Assembly (NCBI RefSeq): GCF_012271785.1
Contig: NZ_JAAWVT010000015.1
Span: 1 to 64,000, forward strand
DNA: 64,000 bases
Source of the DNA: Paeniglutamicibacter terrestris
GTDB lineage: Bacteria > Actinomycetota > Actinomycetes > Actinomycetales > Micrococcaceae
Direction of reading: 5' to 3'
This document shows, piece after piece, positions 18,389 to 26,924 of this stretch (positions are counted from its first letter, which is position 1; each line of letters starts with the position of its first letter). The notes beneath the pieces are model-generated. The model saw only the letters and a program-made list of their open reading frames with translations. It was not told the DNA's origin and ran no database searches. A program made the translations under genes and the position numbers.

Positions 18389-18805
18389 ATGGTTCCGGAA
18401 ATCAATTGGATCGCTGTGGTTGTTGCCACGATTTCGACCATGGTGGTGGGTAGCATTTGGTACACACCCAAGGTGTTCGGCAACTACTGGATGCGACTAG
18501 CGAAGGTGACACCCGGCGAAGGCAAAAGTGCCGTCATCCCGATTGTGGTGACGCTGATCGTTAGCTTTGTCAGTGCTTGGGTGCTGGCCGGGGCAACGTA
18601 CTTGTCGTTCGCCTTCTACGGCGGATCATTCCTGAGTAATGCGCTGCTGACCGCATTGATCCTGTGGGGCGGATTCACCGCCGCGCGTTTCATCACACAC
18701 GATGCCTTTGAGGGTCGACCCATCGGGCTGACGATACTGAATTGCGTCCATGAATTGGTGACCTTCATGGTCATGGGACTGATCATCGGGCTATTTGCGG
18801 TCTAA
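18389..18805 (+). CDS. DUF1761 membrane protein
   Basis: 138 aa with four hydrophobic segments: INWIAVVVATISTMVVGSIW at the N-terminus, IPIVVTLIVSFVSAWVLAG, a third around LSNALLTALILWGGFTAARF, and a last one at the C-terminus. The N-terminal GSIWYTPKVFGNYWM is typical of DUF1761. AAGGAG precedes the ATG by 8 nt. No function is known for the family. Confidence 0.8.
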   Translation: MVPEINWIAVVVATISTMVVGSIWYTPKVFGNYWMRLAKVTPGEGKSAVIPIVVTLIVSFVSAWVLAGATYLSFAFYGGSFLSNALLTALILWGGFTAARFITHDAFEGRPIGLTILNCVHELVTFMVMGLIIGLFAV

Positions 18806-18831
18806 TACCCAACGTTTCGTGCCTCCGAGGA

Positions 18832-19275
18832 CTATGGGGCAGGCGTCTGGGAGGGAATCGGAACTTGCTCAAATTCCAGCCACCCGATGGTGTATTTTCC
18901 ACCGCGTTCAAACACATCAAAACGGATGCCCTCGGGATGGCTAGGGGTGCTGAGAGTTAATTCCGACCAGTTACCGAGCTCGGAATCGGCCACCGGCTCC
19001 ACGGTGAAGCCCTCGGCCACATCGAGGGCTTGCAGTTGCTTCGCGAGCCTATTGAATTGCGCGCCGACGGTGTCGGTGCCGCCCGTGGTGGTAACCCTGC
19101 ATACCTCAATTTGGTCCCGCTCAAGAGTGGAGCTGACCAAATGACTCATGGCGCTTTGAACGGTGGACTCACCGGTATTGCAGATGACATCCGGTGAGGA
19201 GCACCCTGTGAGAAAAGCCCCAGCACTGAGCATGGACAGGGCAAGGACTCCGGCGCGTTTCATGGGTTTAAGCAT
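18832..19275 (-). CDS. Small secreted lipoprotein, unknown function
   Basis: About 147 aa. A signal peptide (MKRAGVLALSMLSAGAF) ends in the lipobox LTGC, so the mature protein should be lipid-anchored outside the membrane. The remaining about 120 residues have no family I recognise; they contain two more cysteines (ICN..., VCR...) that could form a disulfide. ATG at 19275 or 19263 are both possible. Convergent with DUF1761 and divergent from the RDD gene. Confidence 0.7.
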   Translation of the reverse strand: MLKPMKRAGVLALSMLSAGAFLTGCSSPDVICNTGESTVQSAMSHLVSSTLERDQIEVCRVTTTGGTDTVGAQFNRLAKQLQALDVAEGFTVEPVADSELGNWSELTLSTPSHPEGIRFDVFERGGKYTIGWLEFEQVPIPSQTPAP

Positions 19276-19379
19276 AGTCAATCATGATGCTCTCTTCCCG
19301 CTACGTTGTTTCGGTTGAGGTTCAACCTTGGCACAGGAGCCATTCCCCTCCAGCCGCCGAGAAGCTGGGGCTTCTCAGC

Positions 19380-19421
19380 TATAATCGCGATGCTATGAGT
19401 ATCGAATTGATAAAATGCTGA
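19380..19421 (+). promoter_or_regulatory. TATAAT -10 box and 8-codon leader frame upstream of the RDD gene
   Basis: A perfect TATAAT lies at 19380-19385, with the 6-bp inverted repeat GAGAAG/CTTCTC (19359-19376) just upstream where the spacer would be. An ATG at 19395 opens an 8-codon frame (MSIELIKC) whose TGA overlaps the ATG at 19421 as TGATG. Transcription expected at about 19391-19393 would make this mini-frame nearly leaderless and couple it to the RDD gene. No convincing -35 box is seen. Confidence 0.4.
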
Positions 19422-20470
19422 TGGATTCCACCCCGAGCCCCGCGACATCCACCCCTCTAAGACAGCCCGTCGATCGACGAGTCGTTCCTTGGCGCTTCCC
19501 TACCGGGGAGTGGGCGTTCTTGGCAAGCGACTTGCGTGCATTCTACGCCGCGGCCATTGACGCGCTCATCGTCCTGGCAGCGGGTGCGGTGCAGTACGCC
19601 GTCGTCGTGAACTCGGTTTTTGGCACCCCGACCCAGGCTGTCGCAAGCGCCATCCTGGTCGCCGTCGCAACCGCTTGGGTCTACGGCTTCATCTGCTTTT
19701 CAGGACACACCATCGGCACCCTGTTGTGCGGCACCCGCATCGTGAAGCTGCGCGACGGGTCGGCACCGGGGATGCTGCGCGGGGGCTGGGTCATGTTTGT
19801 GCGCACCGTTATTTGGGTGGTGTGCCCAATCGGCCCGCCGCTGGCGGCCCCGAACACCAACGGCAAGAACGTCCCCCAGTGCCGGCGCTTCCACATCAGC
19901 ATCCTCAGGAAGCATCAGCACGAGGCGTTGCTCGATGACTCGGCTGGCCTAGAGGCCACCCACGGGCGCGAGAACGATGCCCACAAATACGTAGCCCCGC
20001 AATCCACCCGCCCAAAGGTGTCCATGGATTCACGCTTCGAGCTGGTCCCGTCGCAATTCCTGGACGGCAGTTGGGGCGTACAACCACAGGTGTGGAGGAT
20101 CGTATTGGCCTGGGCCGTGGACCTGCTGCTGGTGTTCGGCTTTGCGCTGGCCTGCTCCCCGCCCGGCGGGGCCACCGCAGTGATCATCTTCGCACCAGCC
20201 TTCACGCTGCTCTACGGCATGTTCTGCTTCACCGGGAACACGATCGGCACCCTGGTAGTTGGGACCCAGATCGTACGCCTAAAAAACGGCGCGGCCCCAG
20301 GTTTTTGGCGTGGTATCTGGGTCATGTTCTTCCGGATCATGCTCGCTTGGACCGCTCCAGTGCTGTTCGTTGCCGGGCTCTTTGACGGCACCACGGGCGA
20401 ACGTGACATGGCCCGGGCGTTCCATGTCAGTATCGACAAACGACGCACCGCTGCCCTTCGCTCGGCTTAA
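19421..20470 (+). CDS. RDD-family membrane protein with two tandem RDD domains
   Basis: About 349 aa. Two homologous halves. The first has RAFYAAAIDALIV, a second hydrophobic helix, then VYGFICFSGHTIGTLLCGT, IVKLRDG and RGGWVMFVRTVIW. The second has RIVLAWAVDLLLV, then LYGMFCFTGNTIGTLVVGT, IVRLKNG and RGIWVMFFRIMLAW. RDD domains are three-helix membrane modules named for conserved Arg and Asp residues; some act in ion transport or lipid modification, but most are unassigned. A hydrophilic linker of about 55 residues joins the halves. The start could also be ATG 19415; neither has a Shine-Dalgarno. Confidence 0.72.
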   Translation: MDSTPSPATSTPLRQPVDRRVVPWRFPTGEWAFLASDLRAFYAAAIDALIVLAAGAVQYAVVVNSVFGTPTQAVASAILVAVATAWVYGFICFSGHTIGTLLCGTRIVKLRDGSAPGMLRGGWVMFVRTVIWVVCPIGPPLAAPNTNGKNVPQCRRFHISILRKHQHEALLDDSAGLEATHGRENDAHKYVAPQSTRPKVSMDSRFELVPSQFLDGSWGVQPQVWRIVLAWAVDLLLVFGFALACSPPGGATAVIIFAPAFTLLYGMFCFTGNTIGTLVVGTQIVRLKNGAAPGFWRGIWVMFFRIMLAWTAPVLFVAGLFDGTTGERDMARAFHVSIDKRRTAALRSA

Positions 20471-20471
20471 G

Positions 20472-20505
20472 CAAAAGCTCGCCACGGCAGGCTGCCATGG
20501 CGAGC
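20472..20505 (-). terminator. Terminator hairpin between convergent RDD and HAD genes
   Basis: Outer stem GCTCGCCA/TGGCGAGC (20477-20484 with 20498-20505) encloses an inner GGCAG/CTGCC stem. On the minus strand the hairpin is followed by TTTT, so it terminates the HAD-phosphatase transcript. Confidence 0.7.
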
Positions 20506-20534
20506 GTTAACTCGGCGATATGGGCGGCGAAGCC

Positions 20535-21386
20535 TTAGGCTACTGCGCGCTCCAGAATGCCATCAAGGACCGTTGCCAGTCCGTCGTCATCCACGCCGCC
20601 CGTGATCTCATCGGCAACTGCCTTGACCTCATCGGGCGCCTGCCCCATGGCCACGCCACGGTGCGCCCACCCCAGCATCTCGATGTCATTGCGGCCATCA
20701 CCCACGGCGATGGTCTGCTCGATGTCGAAGCCGCGACGAGCACGTAGCACCTCTAGGCCGCTGGCCTTGGTGACGCCTTCGGCGGCGATGTCCAACCAGG
20801 CTGTCCAACCCACCGAGTAGGTGACGCCGGAGAGCCCCATGGATCCGACCGCAGCACCGAAGTCTTCGGCGGTGGCGTCGGTGGAGAAAACCACCAGTCG
20901 AACCGCGGTGGCCTCGAGCATTTCATCCAGCGTCACAGGAACCGCGACAACGCCAAAGCTGGCGTCTTGGAAACGTTCGGTGGAAAGGAACTCTCCCCGA
21001 TCGTTTTCCAGTGCGTATTTGGCCGTCGGCAGCGCCTTGATCAGTGCCCGCAGGGCGGGCGCCGGGTTAAAAGTCTTCCGCTCGATGACTTCGTAGCCAT
21101 CCTCGAGTGTTGTGTCGATGCGTGCGGTGACCCCGCCATTGCAGCAGACGGCGTAGCCGCTTTCGATGCCAAGCATCTGGATCACTGGGAGCGTCGCGCC
21201 GAGCGAACGCCCGGTGGAGATCACTACCTCGTGTCCGGATTCCACGATGGCTCGTGCCGAATCCTTGACGGTTTGGCTCATTTGCCCGTCGTGGTTGACC
21301 AAGGTGCCGTCAACATCAAGGCAAATCATGTACGTTTCGGTTGCTTCTGACCGGTCTTCGATGCCGGCTCTTGTCATAACTGTCAT
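20535..21386 (-). CDS. Cof-type HAD-superfamily hydrolase
   Basis: 283 aa. The HAD motif I CLDVDGTLVNHDG lies about 20 residues from the chosen start, motif II VISTGRSLG follows, and the C-terminal motif IV/III region AVGDGRNDIEMLGWAHRGVAMGQAP is typical of the Cof/YbiV subfamily with a type IIB cap. Such enzymes dephosphorylate sugar phosphates, FMN or PLP; the substrate cannot be inferred. The N-terminal 19 residues are not conserved and translation may begin at a later Met. Confidence 0.85.
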   Translation of the reverse strand: MTVMTRAGIEDRSEATETYMICLDVDGTLVNHDGQMSQTVKDSARAIVESGHEVVISTGRSLGATLPVIQMLGIESGYAVCCNGGVTARIDTTLEDGYEVIERKTFNPAPALRALIKALPTAKYALENDRGEFLSTERFQDASFGVVAVPVTLDEMLEATAVRLVVFSTDATAEDFGAAVGSMGLSGVTYSVGWTAWLDIAAEGVTKASGLEVLRARRGFDIEQTIAVGDGRNDIEMLGWAHRGVAMGQAPDEVKAVADEITGGVDDDGLATVLDGILERAVA

Positions 21387-21501
21387 TTAACCAGTGAAGC
21401 ACCTAAATCGAATTTATGTCATGAGCCAAAGCACAATCCGTCGTGAACGCTTCATGAATGTCTTTCAAAAAACACTCTTCAGCCACAATCTTTAGCGATC
21501 T

Positions 21502-21547
21502 TAAACGCTGCTGGCGAGGGAAAACATTCCCTCGCCAGCAGCGTTTA
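21502..21547 (-). terminator. 19-bp perfect hairpin downstream of serS
   Basis: TAAACGCTGCTGGCGAGGG pairs perfectly with its complement across an 8-nt AAAACATT loop. It sits 17 bp after the serS stop, before the next minus-strand gene. The U-tract is weak on the minus strand, but stem strength favours a terminator. Confidence 0.7.
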
Positions 21548-21563
21548 TCGTCGTCGATGCGAC

Positions 21564-22850
21564 CTAGAGGACCTGCATGACTTCCATGCCGCCCAAGTAC
21601 GGTCGCAGCGCCACCGGAACGTTGACCGAACCATCGGGGTTCTGGTGGTGCTCCAAGATCGCCACAATCCAGCGGGTAGTGGCTAGGGTTCCGTTCAGTG
21701 TTGCCACCGAGCGAGTCTTGCCCGGCTTGCCATCTGCACCGATCTCACGTTCCCGGATGTTCAGGCGACGAGCCTGGAACGTGGTGCAGTTCGAGGTCGA
21801 AGTCAGCTCACGGTAATCACCCTGAGTCGGAACCCACGCTTCGCAGTCAAACTTTCGCGCCGCGCTCATGCCGAGGTCGCCCGCTGCAGTGTCGATGACG
21901 CGGTAAGGCAATTCCACCTTGGCCAGCATCTCTTCTTCCCAGGCCAGCAACTTGGCGTGCTGTTCCTCGGATTCCTCCGGGGAGCAGTAAACAAACATTT
22001 CCAGCTTGTTGAACTGGTGCACGCGAATGATGCCGCGGGTGTCCTTACCGGCAGAACCTGCCTCACGGCGGTAGCAGGAGGACCAGCCGGCATAACGTGT
22101 CGGGCCCTGCGAAAGATCAAGAATCTCATCGGCGTGGTATCCGGCCAGCGCAACTTCGGAGGTGCCGACCAAGTAGAGGTTGTCGCGCTCGAGCTTGTAG
22201 ATCTCGTCATCATGAGCGACGTCGAATCCGGTGCCCTGCATGGTCTCGGGACGCACCAGGGTCGGAGTGATCATCGGGATGAAGTCGTTTTGTACGGCCT
22301 GATCCAAAGCCATGTTCATCAGGGCGATTTCCAAGCGCGCGCCAATGCCCTTGAGGAAGTAGAAGCGGGACCCGGAGACCTTCGCGCCGCGTTCCATGTC
22401 GATCGCGCCAAGCAACTCACCGAGCTCAAGGTGGTCGCGGGGTTCGAAGCCTTCTGCAGCGAAGTCACGCGGGGTGCCCACGTGTTTAACAACCGTGAAG
22501 TCGTCCTCACCACCGGAGGGAACCCCGTCAAGAATCAGGTTGGGAATGGAGCGCTGCAGGGCCGTGAAGGCAGCTGCGGCTTCATCCGAGGCAGCCGAGG
22601 CAGCCTTGACGTTGAGGGAGAGTTCCTTGACCTCGGCGAGCAGGGCCTGCTTTTCTTCACCCTTGGCCTTACCCACCTTTTTGCTGAACACATTCTGTTC
22701 GGCCCGAAGAGCCTCAAAGGATGCAATCGACTCACGGCGTACCGTGTCGGCCGCCAAAATTGCATCAATCAAGGACTCATCCGCCCCGCGAGCACGCTGC
22801 GAAGCACGGAAGGAATCTGGATTTTCACTGAGTAGTTTTACGTCGATCAC
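21564..22850 (-). CDS. serS: Seryl-tRNA synthetase
   Basis: Class II synthetase, 428 aa, charges tRNA-Ser (and tRNA-Sec where present). The N-terminal coiled-coil arm spans about residues 25-105. The catalytic core has VGTSEVAL, motif 2 [30 protein letters not shown] and the C-terminal motif 3 [19 protein letters not shown]. Start ATG 22850 (MIDVKLL). Confidence 0.97.
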   Translation of the reverse strand: MIDVKLLSENPDSFRASQRARGADESLIDAILAADTVRRESIASFEALRAEQNVFSKKVGKAKGEEKQALLAEVKELSLNVKAASAASDEAAAAFTALQRSIPNLILDGVPSGGEDDFTVVKHVGTPRDFAAEGFEPRDHLELGELLGAIDMERGAKVSGSRFYFLKGIGARLEIALMNMALDQAVQNDFIPMITPTLVRPETMQGTGFDVAHDDEIYKLERDNLYLVGTSEVALAGYHADEILDLSQGPTRYAGWSSCYRREAGSAGKDTRGIIRVHQFNKLEMFVYCSPEESEEQHAKLLAWEEEMLAKVELPYRVIDTAAGDLGMSAARKFDCEAWVPTQGDYRELTSTSNCTTFQARRLNIREREIGADGKPGKTRSVATLNGTLATTRWIVAILEHHQNPDGSVNVPVALRPYLGGMEVMQVL

Positions 22851-22888
22851 GCCCTAAGCCTAGCAATGCCCGATAGTCTGTGGAGACT

Positions 22889-23932
22889 ATGAAACGGAAT
22901 CGAATAATTGCCCTGATCAGTGCGGGTGCTGCCGGAACCGCTGCGACCTTCAGTTGGCTCTCCGTGCGCCGTCTTGTTGACCGCAATCGACCCGCTTCGA
23001 TCGCGCCCGTGGTTGGCGTTACCACCTCTGCCCGAAAAGTTGCCCTTGTGCTAAATCCTTCCAAGTCAGGTACGGATGAGGCGATTGCCGCGGTGAAGCA
23101 TGTCTGCGCCGAAGCGGGGTTGGCCGAACCTCTAGTCTTTGAGACCGAAGTTGATGATCCGGGTCAGGGCGCTGCCCGTAAGGCTCTTGACGCAGGATGC
23201 GACGTGGTCATTGCCGCTGGCGGCGATGGAACGGTGCGGGCGGTGGCCGAGATCCTGCGCGACACCGAAGCTTCGCTCGGACTCATTCCCTTGGGCACCG
23301 GCAACCTGTTGGCGCGCAATGTGGATGTTCCGCTCGACGACATGGCAACCGCCGCTTTCGGCGCAATCCGCGGACCCGCACGCACCATCGACACCGGCTC
23401 GATCACCTTGGACCACGTTGATGGTCACACCAGTGAGCATGCGTTCTTGGTCATTGCCGGCATGGGCACCGATGCGGACATCATGGATGACACCAATGAG
23501 GACCTCAAGGCGCGCGTTGGCTGGCTGGCGTATTCCGAGGCTGGCGTTCGGCATATGCCGGGCAAGCGCAAGAAGATTTCCATTTCCTTGGACGGCGGTG
23601 CCGAGCAAACTCGTAGTGTGCGCTCGGTGTTGTTCGCCAATTGTGGCAAATTGCAGGGTCTGGATTTGGTTCCCGACGCCAAGATCGACGACGGCGTCTT
23701 GGACGTGGTCGTGCTCAGCCCGCGAAGCGCTGCCGGGTGGGGTTGGATCTTCCTTAAGACCGCTTTCCGGTCTCGCGGGGCTATTCCTGTGATGGGTTTC
23801 TACCCCAGTGCATCGCTGGCTGTTCGCTGCCATGAACCCATGAATACCCAGATCGACGGTGACGCCACGGGTTTGGTCAACGGACTTAAGGTCTCGGTGA
23901 AACCTGCATCATTGAAGATCCGGCTGGGATAA
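22889..23932 (+). CDS. Diacylglycerol/lipid kinase family protein
   Basis: About 347 aa. An N-terminal hydrophobic stretch (IIALISAGAAGTAATFSW) is followed by the DAGK catalytic fold: VALVLNPSKSG, VVIAAGGDGTVRAVAEIL (the nucleotide-binding GGDGT) and GLIPLGTGNLLARN. The C-terminal part (INGDATGLVNGL-like IDGDATGLVNG) matches the DgkB/YegS group. Likely phosphorylates diacylglycerol or a related lipid at the membrane. A GTG at 22880 is a possible alternative start. Divergent from serS. Confidence 0.88.
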   Translation: MKRNRIIALISAGAAGTAATFSWLSVRRLVDRNRPASIAPVVGVTTSARKVALVLNPSKSGTDEAIAAVKHVCAEAGLAEPLVFETEVDDPGQGAARKALDAGCDVVIAAGGDGTVRAVAEILRDTEASLGLIPLGTGNLLARNVDVPLDDMATAAFGAIRGPARTIDTGSITLDHVDGHTSEHAFLVIAGMGTDADIMDDTNEDLKARVGWLAYSEAGVRHMPGKRKKISISLDGGAEQTRSVRSVLFANCGKLQGLDLVPDAKIDDGVLDVVVLSPRSAAGWGWIFLKTAFRSRGAIPVMGFYPSASLAVRCHEPMNTQIDGDATGLVNGLKVSVKPASLKIRLG

Positions 23933-23957
23933 GGCGCACCAACGTTATCGGTGTGCC
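23933..23957. terminator. Possible terminator hairpin between convergent genes
   Basis: GGCGCACC and GGTGTGCC pair (one G-U) around a 9-nt loop immediately after the lipid-kinase stop, facing the end of pheA. There is no U-tract on either side, so the call is weak. Confidence 0.35.
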
Positions 23958-23975
23958 CCATCCCGCAGTGAGCAT

Positions 23976-24905
23976 CTAGTGTTCTAGATGCTCTTTAAGG
24001 CCGGTGACCCACGCGTGCGCCGCGGAGAAGGCCGAATCGGAATTGTGCGCATCCACGCTGGAAGAGAGGCCTTCGGCGGCCGGATATGACCCGAGGAATC
24101 GTAGGTCGGGGCACACTCGGTGCAGTCCGGCCAGAGCGTCGGCGACACGTTCCTGGGCCAGATGTCCGTCAACGTCCACGGAGAAGAAGTACTTGCCCAG
24201 TCCGGCTCCTGTTGGACGGGACTCAATGCGGCTGAGGTTCACCCCACGCACGGCGAATTGTTCCAAGATCTCCATCAGTGCGCCGGGGCGGTCTTCGGCC
24301 AGCGGCAGGATGACGGTGCTCTTGTCTACGCCGGTTGGCGCAGGGATCGCTCCGGGCCGGGAGACCAAGACAAATCGAGTGACTGCTCCCTCATGGTCTT
24401 CGATGCCTTCGCGCAGGATTTTCAGGCCGCGCTCCTCCGCCACCAACGGTGAACAAATCGCCGCGTCGTGGTTCGTTTCGGAGTCCAGCAGCGCCAATGC
24501 GCCGGCCGCGGTAGACGATGCCGGGATAAATTCCGCATCCGGAATATTCGCTTCGGCCCAGCCGCGGCACTGCGCCCAGGCGTGTCCGTGGGTGGAGATG
24601 GATCGAATCTGCTCCAACGAATCTATCTCCTGACGCACCGCCAAAACAAAGGTGATGGAGACCAATGCCTCGGCCCTGATTTGCAGGGCCTCACCGGTGG
24701 CGATGGCGTCGAGTGTTGCCGAAACCCCGCCCTCCACCGAATTTTCGATGGGCACCATCGCAGCGTCCGCCTTGCCGGTGCGAACCAATTCAAGGGCGGC
24801 ATTAACGTTGGCGGCGGGTACCCGCTGCGCGTCTCGAGCTCCGGGGACCTGCAATAGGGCCGCCTCGGTGAAGGTGCCAGCGGGACCCAAATAGGTATAG
24901 ATCAT
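23976..24905 (-). CDS. pheA: Prephenate dehydratase
   Basis: Converts prephenate to phenylpyruvate in phenylalanine synthesis; monofunctional (no chorismate mutase domain). 309 aa. The N-terminal YLGPAGTFTEAAL, PIENSVEGGV and the catalytic-loop AVTRFVLVSR define the PDT domain (about 1-185). An ACT regulatory domain (about 197-275) has EDRPGALMEIL and NLSRIESRPTG, the Phe-binding GAL and ESRP motifs, so feedback inhibition by phenylalanine is expected. It overlaps the upstream rhodanese gene by 4 bp. Confidence 0.96.
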   Translation of the reverse strand: MIYTYLGPAGTFTEAALLQVPGARDAQRVPAANVNAALELVRTGKADAAMVPIENSVEGGVSATLDAIATGEALQIRAEALVSITFVLAVRQEIDSLEQIRSISTHGHAWAQCRGWAEANIPDAEFIPASSTAAGALALLDSETNHDAAICSPLVAEERGLKILREGIEDHEGAVTRFVLVSRPGAIPAPTGVDKSTVILPLAEDRPGALMEILEQFAVRGVNLSRIESRPTGAGLGKYFFSVDVDGHLAQERVADALAGLHRVCPDLRFLGSYPAAEGLSSSVDAHNSDSAFSAAHAWVTGLKEHLEH

Positions 24906-25228
24906 CGGACGTTGGGCTCCTGCCCGTTTTCACTGGCCAACGCCAACCCGGCTTCCAACCAGGCTCCGGAGCCACCGGCGATGTTCAGAGCCGTATAGCC
25001 CTGGCCAACCAGCCATGCTGCAGCCTGGGCCGATCGCCCACCGGTACGACAGATGATGTAGGTGTCCACGTCGGGATCAAGCTCGTCGATGCGCAGTGGC
25101 AACTCGGCCAGCGGGATATGGATGGCTCCCACAGCGTGCCCTTCGACCCACTCGTAGTCCTCACGAACGTCCAGGATCAGCGCCCCGGCAGGCACCTGCT
25201 CCACCGAAACCGTCTCAAAATCACTCAT
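24902..25228 (-). CDS. Single-domain rhodanese-like protein
   Basis: 108 aa sulfurtransferase-type domain: ILDVREDYEWVEGH and the active-site loop CRTGGRS with Cys60. The loop has the size typical of persulfide-forming rhodaneses. Translationally coupled to pheA (ATGA overlap), a pairing without obvious biochemical logic. ATG 25228 has GGAG upstream. Physiological sulfur donor and acceptor unknown. Confidence 0.88.
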   Translation of the reverse strand: MSDFETVSVEQVPAGALILDVREDYEWVEGHAVGAIHIPLAELPLRIDELDPDVDTYIICRTGGRSAQAAAWLVGQGYTALNIAGGSGAWLEAGLALASENGQEPNVR

Positions 25229-25316
25229 GGTTCTCCTTTGATCACCGGTTGTTCTTACTTTGTCCCCAGCCTATATCGCGGGGGTGGGCGGCCATGTCTT
25301 TGGTGAAGCCGATATG

Positions 25317-25457
25317 TCACCCCTGGCAGGGGTTGCAGCGCCGATGCTGCGGAGCCCGGAAAACGCGGACCTCTCCGTGCGAATCCGTACTAGTCTCGAA
25401 GGTGGCTAGGTGCTCCGTAACGACAAGTGAAAGTGCACCGTGTTGATGGCTGCGCAT
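25317..25457 (-). CDS. Possible 46-residue small protein upstream of rhodanese-pheA
   Basis: An uninterrupted minus-strand frame of 46 codons, ATG at 25457 preceded by GGGAGG at 7 nt spacing, TGA at 25317. The product starts MRSHQHGALSL and ends RRCNPCQG with two cysteines. It stops 88 nt before the rhodanese start. Against it: its start lies only 32 bp from the divergent amidase start, leaving little promoter room, and no family is recognised. It could be a leader peptide for the downstream sulfur-related gene, or chance. Confidence 0.3.
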   Translation of the reverse strand: MRSHQHGALSLVVTEHLATFETSTDSHGEVRVFRAPQHRRCNPCQG

Positions 25458-25489
25458 GACCTGCCCTCCCGATGTCCAAGGAGTCAAAG

Positions 25490-26872
25490 ATGTCCCAAAT
25501 ATCCGCGCTGACGGCGCTTGAGCTGCGTGATGCCCTACATCGCGCAGAAATCAGTGCTCGTGAAGCGTCCGAGCACTATTTGGCTCGGATCCAGGAGCTT
25601 AATCCCGGACTCGGATCGTTTGTCACGATCACAGCGGAGCGAGCCTTGGACGCCGCGACGCGCGCCGATGAGCACTTAGCCGCGGGAGGGCCCCTGGGGA
25701 TGCTCCATGGCATGCCGCTGGCCTATAAGGATCTGCTGGATGTGGCGGGCGTGGTCACCGGTTACGGAACCGCCGCCCTAGAACCCGCCATCGCACCGCG
25801 GGATTCGCCGTTGGTGGCCACTTTGACGAGGGCCGGGGCCATTTCTCTGGGCAAAACCCAAGTCCCGGAGTTTGGACTCAGCTCTCACTCGGAAAATGAT
25901 GTCTCACCACCGGCACGCAACCCGTTGAACCGGGCGCTTTCTGCCGGCGGCTCCAGCGGCGGTGAGGCCGCCGCGGTGGCCGCGGGGATGCTTCCCTTCG
26001 GACCGGGGAACGACGGTGGTGGATCGGTACGCATCCCGGCCTCGGCTTGTGGCTTGATTGGGTTGAAGCCAACCCTGGGCACGATTCCCAGCGACGTGTT
26101 GGACGGAAGAGTTGATAGCTTTGGCGCGCCCCGACTCACCGTTTCTGGCCCGCTGGCCCGCACCGCACGCGATGCGGCGTTGCTGTTGGACGCCATGATC
26201 GACCCGAGCCGCGAAACCACCCTTGAGGCACTTTCCGGCGGGGCAATCGAGTCGCTGCGTGGATTGCGCATCGGCATCAGCACGCTCAGCCCCTTCGCTT
26301 CTCTCTACGAGATTCGTTTAGCCCCCGAAGCTCACGCCGCGTTAGCGGCGGGCATCAAGGCCCTGGGAGCCCGCGGTCACTACCTCGAGGAAGCGGAGAT
26401 CTTCTACGACACCGCATACCCCGAAATCTTCTCCACGGTTTGGACCAGCGGACTGGCCGCCGCCCCCATTCCGGCCGGCCGCGAAGAAAAACTGGGGACA
26501 CTAGCGCGGTCCTTCAGGGAGCGTGCCAGGGCACGGGAACGCAACACCTCTCTTGCCGCAGCACTTCGCCTCCGCGAGATCGCCGCGGATATGCGTACTC
26601 AGTGGGGACACTATGACGTAGTGCTGACCCCGGCCATGGCCCACACACCCCCGGAAATCGGTTTTTATACCGGGCAGGATGCCGACACCGACTACATGCG
26701 CCAGTGTCAGTACACGCCCTTTACCTCGATGGTTAATGTCTCCGGCTTGCCAGCCATCACGGTGCCCACCTTCACCACCGCCGAAGGGCTGTCGATGGGT
26801 GTGCAAATGATTGGCCGAGCGGGTTCGGAATTGCAGCTCTTGGCCCTCGCCGCACAAATATCCGAAATGTGA
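25490..26872 (+). CDS. Amidase-signature family hydrolase
   Basis: About 460 aa. The Ser-cisSer-Lys amidase signature is visible: the catalytic lysine in PLAYKDLLDVAG (about residue 79), SAGGSSGGEAAAVAAGM, and NDGGGSVRIPASACGLIGLKPT holding the cis-Ser and nucleophile Ser. The usual SDGGGS reads NDGGGS here. Start ATG 25490 was chosen because AAGGAG lies 7 nt upstream; ATG 25472 would put that site inside the gene. Not GatA: no gatB or gatC is adjacent. Substrate unknown; the neighbour is a peptide transporter, so amide or peptide catabolism is a reasonable guess. Confidence 0.85.
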   Translation: MSQISALTALELRDALHRAEISAREASEHYLARIQELNPGLGSFVTITAERALDAATRADEHLAAGGPLGMLHGMPLAYKDLLDVAGVVTGYGTAALEPAIAPRDSPLVATLTRAGAISLGKTQVPEFGLSSHSENDVSPPARNPLNRALSAGGSSGGEAAAVAAGMLPFGPGNDGGGSVRIPASACGLIGLKPTLGTIPSDVLDGRVDSFGAPRLTVSGPLARTARDAALLLDAMIDPSRETTLEALSGGAIESLRGLRIGISTLSPFASLYEIRLAPEAHAALAAGIKALGARGHYLEEAEIFYDTAYPEIFSTVWTSGLAAAPIPAGREEKLGTLARSFRERARARERNTSLAAALRLREIAADMRTQWGHYDVVLTPAMAHTPPEIGFYTGQDADTDYMRQCQYTPFTSMVNVSGLPAITVPTFTTAEGLSMGVQMIGRAGSELQLLALAAQISEM

Positions 26873-26924
26873 GATTGATCTACAAAGTGGGCATGGCGTG
26901 CGTCACGAGCGAAAAATTGATTTC

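Noticed and set aside
25235-25489. Possible structured RNA (guanidine-type riboswitch) upstream of the amidase
   Set aside because: Only two short hairpins are present; the conserved ACTGGTCCGAGAG-like core of ykkC RNAs is missing.
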